Positions 48,120 through 55,795 of a stretch of 64,000 bases of DNA are shown here, one piece after another. Below the pieces are notes generated by a model that worked only from the letters and a program-made list of their open reading frames with translations, did not search any database and was not told where the DNA came from. The stretch is from Microvenator marinus. Lineage in GTDB: Bacteria > Myxococcota_A > Bradymonadia > Bradymonadales > Bradymonadaceae. The stretch spans positions 1,712,001-1,776,000 of the forward strand of contig NZ_CP042467.1 in the NCBI RefSeq assembly GCF_007993755.1, read 5' to 3'. Positions within the stretch are counted from its first letter, which is position 1, and each line of letters begins with the position of its first letter. Both the position numbers and the translations under genes were made by a program.

Positions 48120-48995
48120 TTAGACTCGGTGATAGATTTTGGACCCTGCCGGAACACTTTTGGTCAACCAAACATTGCCTCCGATAATGGAGTCATGTCC
48201 GACCACCGTTTCGCCGCCGAGAATCGTAGCACCGGCATAGACGGTCACCCGATCTTCTAGAGTTGGGTGGCGTTTAGCTGGAGATTCTCGTGATACACCT
48301 TCGGTGGTCACCGAGAGCGCGCCTAAGGTTACGCCCTGATAGATCTTTGCATCGGAGCCGATATCGCACGTGGCCCCAATCACCACACCGGTTCCGTGAT
48401 CGATGAAGCAACGCTCCCCAATCTTCGCGCCTGGATGGATATCAATACCTGTTCGTGTATGAGCATGTTCGGTTAGGATTCGGGGGATCATCGGCACCCC
48501 AAGCTCATGCAATCTATGAGCGACGCGGTACGCCGAGAGCGCAAAAATCCCCGGATAACAAAAGACCACCTCTTCAATGCTTGTCGCGGCGGGATCACTC
48601 TCAAAAGTAAAACGTACGTCGCCGGCTAATCGCTCTCTCACCACCGGAAGATGCGCCAAGAGTTCCATCGCAACATCTTCGCACCACGCATCATCGCGAC
48701 GCTCTTCTGCAGGCTTGTTACGATCATGCCATCGAGTGGCTCGCCCTATCTGCTCAACTAGAATTTCCTGCGCCGGAAGCAAGTGCTCTGCGAGCGCCCC
48801 TCTCAGATTCACATCATCCAAACAACGGGTGCTGAAGTATCCCAAAAAGAGCAGATGTTGGATGTGTCCAAACGCGAGAATGATTTCCCTGCGATTTGGA
48901 AGACGATGCGTCTCTAAATTATTTACTTCGGCTGGACCGGAGTAGCTCTCCAATAACGCATCCAATATTTCATCGGTCTTTTCATGGTCATTCAT
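48120..48995 (-). CDS. cysE: serine O-acetyltransferase (EpsC/CysE-like)
   Basis: CysE acetylates serine to O-acetylserine, the substrate for the downstream cysK product. The 291-residue protein has a helical N-terminal domain of about 140 residues and a C-terminal left-handed beta-helix of hexapeptide repeats (DIHPGAKIGERCFIDHGTGV and GVTLGALSV) with the catalytic-type His of HGTGVVIG. HPTLEDRVTVYAGATILGG is the usual late signature. The ATG at 48995 is preceded by AGAAGG with an 8-nt gap; a TTG 18 nt earlier is less likely. It heads the cysE-cysK-gpmI-kinase run. Confidence 0.92.
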   Translation of the reverse strand: MNDHEKTDEILDALLESYSGPAEVNNLETHRLPNRREIILAFGHIQHLLFLGYFSTRCLDDVNLRGALAEHLLPAQEILVEQIGRATRWHDRNKPAEERRDDAWCEDVAMELLAHLPVVRERLAGDVRFTFESDPAATSIEEVVFCYPGIFALSAYRVAHRLHELGVPMIPRILTEHAHTRTGIDIHPGAKIGERCFIDHGTGVVIGATCDIGSDAKIYQGVTLGALSVTTEGVSRESPAKRHPTLEDRVTVYAGATILGGETVVGHDSIIGGNVWLTKSVPAGSKIYHRV

Positions 48996-49052
48996 TTTTG
49001 ACGCCCTTCTCAACTACTGGCACCCCAAGGATGAAATCAAAGGCGATTGGAT

Positions 49053-49991
49053 TCAATCCAACAAAGACACGCCATCGTATTCGTCTCTATGGAACGGCAG
49101 ATAGAGTCTCGGCTTCCTTTGATATTCGTCGAGATACGGCGAGCGTGAGCTTTCGAAGCGGGTTGGAAAGTAGTTTCGTTTAAAGATCGTATGGCACGCC
49201 CTTTCTTCCAAAGCCGCAATATCCGTCAATTCGTGACGAAGAACCGGGTCCACACAACTTTGGATAATCTCGTCTAGCGCTTCTTCATTCCAAGCGTCAG
49301 CTATGTAGGAATCATGATCGTTAGATTGAGCCGGCTTTGGGTCGTTTCGATGGACCCAAACACTCTCTTCTTCAGGCTTCGCAAACGGGTCAACAGGCAC
49401 ACCGTTCAACCAAACATTGAAGTGAACGTGAGGCGGGCTCCACGGAAATGCCACAAGGGCATCGATGCCAGAATAGCCCGAATGGGCGATCACCTGACCC
49501 AACTCGACCTCGTCGCCCTCTTTCACGAGGCTACGCCCAAGATGTCCAGAAGTCGTGATCAAACCCTGGCCATGATCGATGAGGATCTTGAGTCCTCCTC
49601 GGTGAAACTCACTCGATACGCGTCGAACGACCCCAGCCGCAGGAGCACAAACTTTGATCCCGGGGGGAATCGTGAAGTCTGTCCCGTTATGCGAGTCGTA
49701 AGTCGCGGTCTTTCCGCGAAAGTCACACACTTGCGTCTTTCGCACAGACCAACCCTGTGAGATTGGAGTCTGAGTGCGATTGAAAAAGTTCGTAATCGGG
49801 ACTTTGCGATTTGCGGGTTTATGGCCTGCCCAGGTTCTCACACTTAAGACTGGACGATAAATCTTGAGCGATGAGAGCCCCCACTTTGAACGCGGTGTGT
49901 AAGGGTCACCAAGAATAGCCAAACGCGCCTGCTCAAGTCTTACGTGAGGCTCATCCAATCCTAGTGTCTCAACAATACTTAGCTTCCTCAT
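49053..49991 (-). CDS. M23 family metallopeptidase
   Basis: The 312-residue protein has the zinc-binding motifs of M23 (LytM-type) endopeptidases: HNGTD (in YDSHNGTDFTIPPGI, about residue 105) and HVHFNVWLNG around residue 190. The core strand pattern VVRRVSSE...LKILIDHGQGLITTSGH fits. M23 enzymes cut cross-links in peptidoglycan, but some act as secreted factors. No clear signal peptide is seen, unlike most family members, which is odd for a wall hydrolase. About 90 residues after the catalytic domain are unassigned. The ATG at 49991 has GGAG at 6 nt. It follows the beta-barrel gene by 14 nt. Confidence 0.85.
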   Translation of the reverse strand: MRKLSIVETLGLDEPHVRLEQARLAILGDPYTPRSKWGLSSLKIYRPVLSVRTWAGHKPANRKVPITNFFNRTQTPISQGWSVRKTQVCDFRGKTATYDSHNGTDFTIPPGIKVCAPAAGVVRRVSSEFHRGGLKILIDHGQGLITTSGHLGRSLVKEGDEVELGQVIAHSGYSGIDALVAFPWSPPHVHFNVWLNGVPVDPFAKPEEESVWVHRNDPKPAQSNDHDSYIADAWNEEALDEIIQSCVDPVLRHELTDIAALEERACHTIFKRNYFPTRFESSRSPYLDEYQRKPRLYLPFHRDEYDGVSLLD

Positions 49992-50005
49992 CGACTGCTC
50001 CGAAG

Positions 50006-51037
50006 TCAATCCATCGGAGGGTCGACCCGAACGCCAAATCCGATAGATAGTGTCTGCACTTCAGCCACGTTACGCCCGTGGATGATTCGTGAGTAGTCAA
50101 AAGTAATCTCAGTCGACTTGCTCAGTCGGACGATGGCTCCTCCTGAGACCGCAACGATATCTTTGTCGAGCCGAACCTCTCGCAAGACCAGATTCGTCAA
50201 GCCGCCGTATTCGGTGGCAGGCAGGTTAGGGTCTTCAGCCGCCACGCTCACGCCGATCACCTCTCCCTCTTGTAGCGCAATCTCGGCCCCAACGCCCGCA
50301 ACCAACAAGAGTCTATCGCCAAGGAATTGTCCAAGCTTAAACCCGCCCACAAATCGGTTTCCCGCATCAATCCTAAGGTCTCCCCCAATATCTGCTCGGA
50401 TAAACGTACGTGTTGGAAGGGCCCATCCGAAAAGAAATGCGGCACCTACGTCGAGCTGACCGTCGCCGAGCGAAACGTCATCTTGAATGTTCTCAGGCTG
50501 AACAAAGCTTCCAACATTCGCCAAGAATTCCTCGGCGTCTCTGGGGTTGCGACCGAACGTACCCGCAGGTGGATCGTAGCCCGTGGGAGTCTTCACCCGA
50601 AGCTCCAATGCGCCCACCGCTTGCGACCTAAACACCTGCCAACGACCGGCGATCTTGATATCACCCACGCCCATCTTAGACTGACTGAAATCGAGCACAT
50701 TCTCTTGATAGTAGTCGAAGGAATCGGGATCTTCGGTCGGGATAAGGATGACGGGATCCGCGGTATAGCTCACCAATTTCAGCGGAATATCCAACTGGAT
50801 TTCGAAATCCTTAAATATCCCGAAACGGGCACCCAACTCAAACCCAAGGGTCCGCAACTCGCCGTTGAGATTGAAGGGAACTGCCGGGCCCGAATCCAAA
50901 AACTCCTCATCCGCAGACCCAAAATCAAAACGCCCAAAGAGCGCTGTTTCGCCAGGCTGTAGGACCCATGGCGAGGCAAACGCAAGCGTCGGCGTGACCA
51001 ATACTGCGCAAAAGACAAAAAGTCGGGGCAAATTCAT
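50006..51037 (-). CDS. outer-membrane beta-barrel-like protein
   Basis: The 343-residue product has a Sec signal (LFVFCAVLVTPTLAFA, about residues 5-20) and a chain of alternating strands throughout (for example ALFGRFDFGSADEEF, FEIQLDIPLKLVSY, LSIGFGVRVDPPMD). This matches porin-like or transporter-like outer-membrane proteins of myxobacteria, but no named family is recognised. I chose the ATG at 51037 because GGATGG lies 6 nt upstream. It precedes the M23 peptidase gene in the same direction. Confidence 0.65.
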   Translation of the reverse strand: MNLPRLFVFCAVLVTPTLAFASPWVLQPGETALFGRFDFGSADEEFLDSGPAVPFNLNGELRTLGFELGARFGIFKDFEIQLDIPLKLVSYTADPVILIPTEDPDSFDYYQENVLDFSQSKMGVGDIKIAGRWQVFRSQAVGALELRVKTPTGYDPPAGTFGRNPRDAEEFLANVGSFVQPENIQDDVSLGDGQLDVGAAFLFGWALPTRTFIRADIGGDLRIDAGNRFVGGFKLGQFLGDRLLLVAGVGAEIALQEGEVIGVSVAAEDPNLPATEYGGLTNLVLREVRLDKDIVAVSGGAIVRLSKSTEITFDYSRIIHGRNVAEVQTLSIGFGVRVDPPMD

Positions 51038-51184
51038 CGAAACCATCCATTGGAAAATCCAGCCCAGGGGCTCTCTAACTGCTTTAGGATGCAATTATTT
51101 CGTACTTAGATGCAAATCACATTCGAAGAGCTTGACCCAAGGAAGCCATCGCTACACTCTAAGCAACACTTTGAGGGCCACGAC

Positions 51185-52594
51185 ATGAACATAGTTTGCG
51201 CGCAGTGTGGCGCTTCCATCACTGACCTCCCCATTTGTACTGAGTGCCAAGCATCTCCGATTCTTGAGTCGAAGTACAAACTGCTTCATGCCGTGGGTTC
51301 AGGTGCGTTCGGGACCACCTACAAAGCAGAAAGACTCTCCGATCACACCTTGGTTGCGGTCAAAGAGATGCTGATCCGTAGAGCGGATTCGGTCAAAGTG
51401 CTCGAACTCTTTGAGCGGGAGGCGAGGATTCTTGAGAGTCTAGATCATCCCGGGATTCCCGAATATTTTGATGATTTTGTTCACGATGCCGGAAAAAGCA
51501 CAGCCTTTTTCATCGTTCAAGAATTCATCGATGGCTACTCACTGAACAAAGTGTTTGACGGACCGGCACGCCCCGAAGAAGTCTTCGATGCACTCGCTGA
51601 AATCCTTGAAATCCTAGAATATCTCCACTCGTTTTCCCCACCTGTCGTTCATCGAGATATCAAGCCACAAAACATACTTCGCCGAGAAGACTCCAGCCTC
51701 GTCCTCATCGACTTCGGCTCGGTACGTGCCGCACTTGATACGGGTGAGGGAGGCAGTACCGTGGCCGGAACTTTCGGATACATGGCGCCCGAGCAATTCA
51801 TGGGAAGAGCACTACCTCAATCCGACGTCTATTCCATTGGCGCTATGGCAGTCGCGTTGCTATCCGCGGATGATCCGCAAAAATTGCTCAAACAAGACCG
51901 TACCTTCGACCTCAGTCGACTCAATATTTCAGAGGAAGAACGGGCGTTACTCAAATGGATGACTAGCCTCAATCCCGAGGAACGGCCAAGCGCCTCAGAG
52001 GCAAGAAACGCCATCCAAAATCGAGGCTCCTCTACAGCTCTTGTCCGTCCTTCGAGCACGGCGCTCGCCGCTATACATCCAGATATTCGTGCAATCCTAA
52101 GGACGCCGAAGCCGAGACCGCTACCGAGGTCTTTCAAAAAAGTCTACCTCACCGAACAGGGCTTCAATATTGCGTTCGGAACTGTATTCGGCGGCATAGG
52201 CACGGTAGTACCAGTCATCGTCGGTGTGGGAATGATCAGTAGCGGCCAAACCCTCGTCGGCTTCCTGATGCCAATATTATTCGTTTTGATCTTCGGAGGT
52301 GTCGGCTTTGGGCTCCTCTACTCGGGCCTCAAGCGGCGAAACATCGCGCGCCGAGTGTGGACGCAAGGCGAGCCAATCGACGGCGTGATTGCGGCTACCG
52401 GAAGGTCGAATTATTCGCAAAACGGGCGGTCCGCAAACCGCTACCATTACAATTACAGCGTCAACGGTAAAACCTTTGAAGGGCATTGGGATTCTTGGTC
52501 TTGGCAGAATCTAAAGGCGGGTGATCCAGTGGCAGTACTCTATGACCCAGAAAAGCCCGAAGACTCGTTGATGGTCGCGACTGCTGCCCTCTGA
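51185..52594 (+). CDS. Ser/Thr protein kinase with N-terminal zinc ribbon and DUF3592-like C-terminus
   Basis: Residues 5-21 form a C-x2-C...C-x2-C zinc ribbon (Cys5, Cys8, Cys18, Cys21). The kinase domain (about 30-280) has GSGAFGTTY, catalytic Lys in VAVKEM, VHRDIKPQN, LIDFGSVRAA and YMAPEQFMG. Two transmembrane helices (about 345-390) follow. The end, GVIAATGRSNYSQNGRSANR to LYDPEKPEDSLM, resembles the DUF3592 domain. A kinase followed by membrane helices and DUF3592 may sense a membrane signal. The ATG at 51185 has GAGGG with a 7-nt gap. The gene ends 3 nt before the convergent amidohydrolase stop. Confidence 0.82.
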   Translation: MNIVCAQCGASITDLPICTECQASPILESKYKLLHAVGSGAFGTTYKAERLSDHTLVAVKEMLIRRADSVKVLELFEREARILESLDHPGIPEYFDDFVHDAGKSTAFFIVQEFIDGYSLNKVFDGPARPEEVFDALAEILEILEYLHSFSPPVVHRDIKPQNILRREDSSLVLIDFGSVRAALDTGEGGSTVAGTFGYMAPEQFMGRALPQSDVYSIGAMAVALLSADDPQKLLKQDRTFDLSRLNISEEERALLKWMTSLNPEERPSASEARNAIQNRGSSTALVRPSSTALAAIHPDIRAILRTPKPRPLPRSFKKVYLTEQGFNIAFGTVFGGIGTVVPVIVGVGMISSGQTLVGFLMPILFVLIFGGVGFGLLYSGLKRRNIARRVWTQGEPIDGVIAATGRSNYSQNGRSANRYHYNYSVNGKTFEGHWDSWSWQNLKAGDPVAVLYDPEKPEDSLMVATAAL

Positions 52595-52597
52595 AGC

Positions 52598-54322
52598 TTA
52601 AATATTTGGCGCGGGCTGCGGGCCCCTGACGAGCGTCCCGGGCCTTGCCTCGGTGGGAGTATCATTCTCCAAAATAATCTCACCCTTGCACATGGTCATC
52701 TTGTAGCCGCTCACACGTTGCAAAAGGCGCCTTCCACCTGCTGGCAAGTCGTTGACCATCTTGGGTGAGCCGAGTTTCAAGTTTTCGTAATCGATCACGT
52801 TGATATCCGCCCGATATCCGGGCTTCAAAAGCCCGCGGTCAAACATTCCGTAGGTCTCGGCAGTTTGCTGAGTCTGTCGGTGAATTACCCACTCAAGCTC
52901 CAGTTTTTCACCGCGCTTTCTGTCACGCGTCCAGTGGGTGAGCATGAAGGTCGGCATGCCTGCGTCGCAGATCGCGCCACAATGCGCGCCGCCGTCCGAG
53001 AGCCCCATTCTTACGCGCTCGTGCTGATGCATGTAGAAGAGAGGCTCAAGCCCACCTTCGGCGTAGTTAAAGAGAGGGAAGTACAAGAACCCTCGGCCAT
53101 CCTCGGCAATCATCGCATCATAGGCGACCTCTTGTGGTGTCTTACCCTGTCGCTTGGCCACCGCCGCGACTGACTGCGACTCATCCGGCTCGTAATCAAG
53201 GTACTCACTGAAGAGGAACATCTTGTCGAAACTGGTCGCGATGAAATTATTGAATTCACCGGCATCCACTGGACTGTCCGCGAGAATCTTCGCACGCACT
53301 TCCGGGTCCTTTAGCTTCTCGAGCTTCTCTTCGTCGCTCAGCCCGTAGGTAAGTGACCAAAACTCGGGATACACAAGGAAGGGATGTGCGGAACCCAGCC
53401 ATGTCATGAGGATACCAATCGCGCGGCCTGCCGACTGAGCGTAGAGCCCCACGTTGTTTGCCGCAGCGTCTTCAAGCTGCTCCAAAACCTGCTTCCACAT
53501 CTGCGGATACTCCCAGGTCTGGCTCAGGTTGAAGATGACGGTCTGACCGGACTCTTCAGCGATTTCACGAAGCCAAGTAAGCTCACTTGGAACAATGATA
53601 TGCTCGAGCGCCGCCTCAAACACGCCGAAGCCAGCGTCTTTCAACGCCATCCCAAACGCCTTCAACTCGTCGATTTGCGCAAAAGTCCCCGCCACGAGAT
53701 TTCCGGCTGCAGAACGGTGGAGCGGTGTGCGCGACGTAGAAAACCCAAGAGCGCCGGCCTTTAGGCCTTCCACTGTGATTCGCCTCATCTCCTCAATCTG
53801 CTCGGGCGTTGCGTCATCATTCTCAGAACCCGCATCACCCATCACGTAGCAACGAACGGCCGAGTGAGGGACTTGCGCCGCCACATCCACAGCGCGCGGC
53901 ATTCTCTCCAACGCATCGAGGTACTCGGGAAAAGTCTCCCAATCCCACTGAATGCCCTCGGTAAGCGCCGAGCCAGGAATATCCTCCACACCTTCCATCA
54001 CATTGATGAGCCACTCGCGGTTTTCTGGCTTACAAGGAGCAAACCCAACCCCGCAGTTCCCCATCACGACGGTCGTGCAACCATGCCAACCCGACGGCGA
54101 CACGAAAGGATCCCAAGTAGCTTGCGCATCATAATGCGTGTGCAAATCCACGAACCCCGGAGTCACGATCATTCCAGTGGCATCCACCTCTTTGATAGCG
54201 GGTGCTTCAATCTTGGGAGCAACCTCAGCGATGACGCCCTTCTGAACTGCGACATCACCTACAAACTTAGGTGCCCCACTTCCGTCCACAATCGTTCCGT
54301 TTCGTATGATCACATCGTACAT
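52598..54322 (-). CDS. amidohydrolase, N-acyl-D-amino-acid deacylase (D-aminoacylase) type
   Basis: The 574-residue protein belongs to the metal-dependent amidohydrolase superfamily. The N-terminal start (IIRNGTIVDGSGAPKFVGD), the metal motif HTHYDAQATWDP, and the later GLKAGALGFSTSRTPLH and MGLSDGGAHCGAICD are typical of D-aminoacylase-like enzymes, which hydrolyse N-acyl-D-amino acids. True substrate is unknown. It follows the TetR gene by 14 nt, so the two are an operon and the regulator probably controls it. It is convergent with the kinase gene. Confidence 0.85.
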   Translation of the reverse strand: MYDVIIRNGTIVDGSGAPKFVGDVAVQKGVIAEVAPKIEAPAIKEVDATGMIVTPGFVDLHTHYDAQATWDPFVSPSGWHGCTTVVMGNCGVGFAPCKPENREWLINVMEGVEDIPGSALTEGIQWDWETFPEYLDALERMPRAVDVAAQVPHSAVRCYVMGDAGSENDDATPEQIEEMRRITVEGLKAGALGFSTSRTPLHRSAAGNLVAGTFAQIDELKAFGMALKDAGFGVFEAALEHIIVPSELTWLREIAEESGQTVIFNLSQTWEYPQMWKQVLEQLEDAAANNVGLYAQSAGRAIGILMTWLGSAHPFLVYPEFWSLTYGLSDEEKLEKLKDPEVRAKILADSPVDAGEFNNFIATSFDKMFLFSEYLDYEPDESQSVAAVAKRQGKTPQEVAYDAMIAEDGRGFLYFPLFNYAEGGLEPLFYMHQHERVRMGLSDGGAHCGAICDAGMPTFMLTHWTRDRKRGEKLELEWVIHRQTQQTAETYGMFDRGLLKPGYRADINVIDYENLKLGSPKMVNDLPAGGRRLLQRVSGYKMTMCKGEIILENDTPTEARPGTLVRGPQPAPNI

Positions 54323-54336
54323 CGCTCGCTCCTTGC

Positions 54337-55038
54337 CTAAATCTTGTTCAAAATTGCCCGTAAATTATCTTGCTTAAGTCGCTGGTCCATTGCGCTCTCG
54401 ACCACATCTCGCTTCGCTCCCCAGCCTACGAGGAGGGTTTGGATGAGGTTGCTACCCAGCCTGTTTACGTCAAAGAGCCCAACTTGAAGTCTGCCTAGTT
54501 TCTGGCGCTCTAGAAGCCCATGAACGCTCGACCAAAGGAGCAGTGCGCGGTCCATAGAATCGCCGGGCGAAAGCTCCGCGTCGTGAATGGCCTCCTCAAG
54601 GCTTGTCGCAACCTTCGCAAAGAGTCGCATCGTCGGTTCCACGGCCTGAGCCGCCGCATCATCATTGAGCAACGGGTCCATCGAAGAGACAAATCGCGAA
54701 ATCAATCGAAATCTCTCCGGAGCTATCTCGCTCAAGGCCATGTAGGCCCAAACCAGCTCGACCGCTAAGGAAATCCCCTTCTTTTCTGTGGATTCGATCA
54801 CCGCGTCAAAATACGCGTCGAAGACACACAGAACATCCACCTGCAGCGAAGCAAGTAGATGATCTACCGAATCAAAATAGCGATAGAGTGCGCCGACCGT
54901 GAGGTCCAAGCGCTCCGCCAAACGATGCACACTGAACGAAGCAACACCGTCCTCCAAGACAAGGGCCAGCGCCTCTTCCTTAATGGTCTCGATCTTTGCC
55001 GCCCGCCTTCGAGCTCTTGGGGATTCTGGACTTCGCAA
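54337..55038 (-). CDS. TetR family transcriptional regulator
   Basis: The 233-residue protein has an N-terminal helix-turn-helix (about residues 15-60): FSVHRLAERLDLTVGALYRY. The following helical region is the ligand-binding domain. The start is TTG at 55038, preceded by GGAG with an 8-nt gap. The upstream operator-like tandem dyads suggest autoregulation, with the amidohydrolase downstream as likely target. Ligand unknown. Confidence 0.88.
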   Translation of the reverse strand: MRSPESPRARRRAAKIETIKEEALALVLEDGVASFSVHRLAERLDLTVGALYRYFDSVDHLLASLQVDVLCVFDAYFDAVIESTEKKGISLAVELVWAYMALSEIAPERFRLISRFVSSMDPLLNDDAAAQAVEPTMRLFAKVATSLEEAIHDAELSPGDSMDRALLLWSSVHGLLERQKLGRLQVGLFDVNRLGSNLIQTLLVGWGAKRDVVESAMDQRLKQDNLRAILNKI

Positions 55039-55050
55039 CGCTTAAACTCC

Positions 55051-55083
55051 GTAAACAATATTCACTGTGTAAACATTGTTCAC
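55051..55083 (-). promoter_or_regulatory. two tandem 15-bp dyads, probable TetR operator
   Basis: On the minus strand the 15-mers GTGAACAATGTTTAC (55069-55083) and GTGAATATTGTTTAC (55051-55065) are 18 bp apart start to start. Each is an imperfect palindrome of the form GTRAAyA-N-TGTTTAC. They lie just upstream of the TetR start at 55038. Confidence 0.75.
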
Positions 55084-55094
55084 ATAATTGTCAA
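55066..55094 (-). promoter_or_regulatory. TetR gene promoter overlapping the operator
   Basis: A perfect TTGACA (55089-55094) and TACACA (55066-55071) are 17 nt apart. The first dyad lies between the two boxes and the second just after, so a bound regulator would block the promoter. Confidence 0.6.
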
Positions 55095-55111
55095 GCATTA
55101 CGAGAATTCAA

Positions 55112-55657
55112 CTAGTTATGCTTCTCGCGGGCCTTCGCGTGCAGCCAATCCGCGTGTTTTGGAGCCTTCTTGGTCTGCGACCATTCCTCCAACATCTCCC
55201 ACTTCACCTCATCAAGACGCTTGAGCATCTCCTCCTCTTCCGGGTCTGGACACGCAAGTTCGACGCGATGGCCATTCGGGTCAAAGCAATAAATCGAGTG
55301 GAAAAGAGAGTGGTCAGTCACACCAAGGACGTCGATACCGTTTGCCTCCAACTTCTCCTTGAAGCCCAAGAGAGTCTCTCGGTCCTTGACCTTAAATGCG
55401 ATGTGCTGAACCCAAACCGGGGTGTTCGGATCGCGCCCCATCTCGGGTTTGGTGGGAAGCTCGAAAAACGCGAGCACGTTTTCATTTCCGGCGTCGAGAA
55501 AGACGTGCATGTACGGATCGGGCTCACCGGTCGACGGAACGCGGTCTTCTGCAATCGCCAGGACGAAGTCCATATTTAGATTTTCTACATACCAGTTCAC
55601 GGTCTCTTTGGCGTCCTTGCAACGATAAGCGACATGGTGAATGCGTTCGATTTTCAT
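55112..55657 (-). CDS. VOC (glyoxalase/dioxygenase) family protein
   Basis: The 181-residue protein has two beta-alpha-beta-beta-beta modules of the vicinal oxygen chelate fold: MKIERIHHVAYRCKDAKETV with His at the metal site, and VWVQHIAFKVKD with a later DPNGHRVELACPD. Metal ligands His and Glu are in place, so dioxygenase, glyoxalase or lyase activity is possible; the sequence does not choose. The C-terminal about 45 residues (EEEEMLKRLDEVKWEMLEEW) are a charged helix not part of the fold. It runs toward the TetR promoter in the same direction. Confidence 0.85.
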   Translation of the reverse strand: MKIERIHHVAYRCKDAKETVNWYVENLNMDFVLAIAEDRVPSTGEPDPYMHVFLDAGNENVLAFFELPTKPEMGRDPNTPVWVQHIAFKVKDRETLLGFKEKLEANGIDVLGVTDHSLFHSIYCFDPNGHRVELACPDPEEEEMLKRLDEVKWEMLEEWSQTKKAPKHADWLHAKAREKHN

Positions 55658-55795
55658 GTTTATCTCCTTGAGCTGATTTCTGGCGCCATTCTACACGCCG
55701 TCACGGGGAAACCAAGACACTTTGGAATCCTTCGAGCCCTCCCTCGTCTATTCAGAGTATTGAAAGACAATTCAGGTTCAGATAGATCCAAAAAC

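Noticed and set aside
55760-55788. TTGAAA-17-TAGATC in front of the VWA lipoprotein
   Set aside because: It would start transcription at the ATG; position and -10 match are poor.
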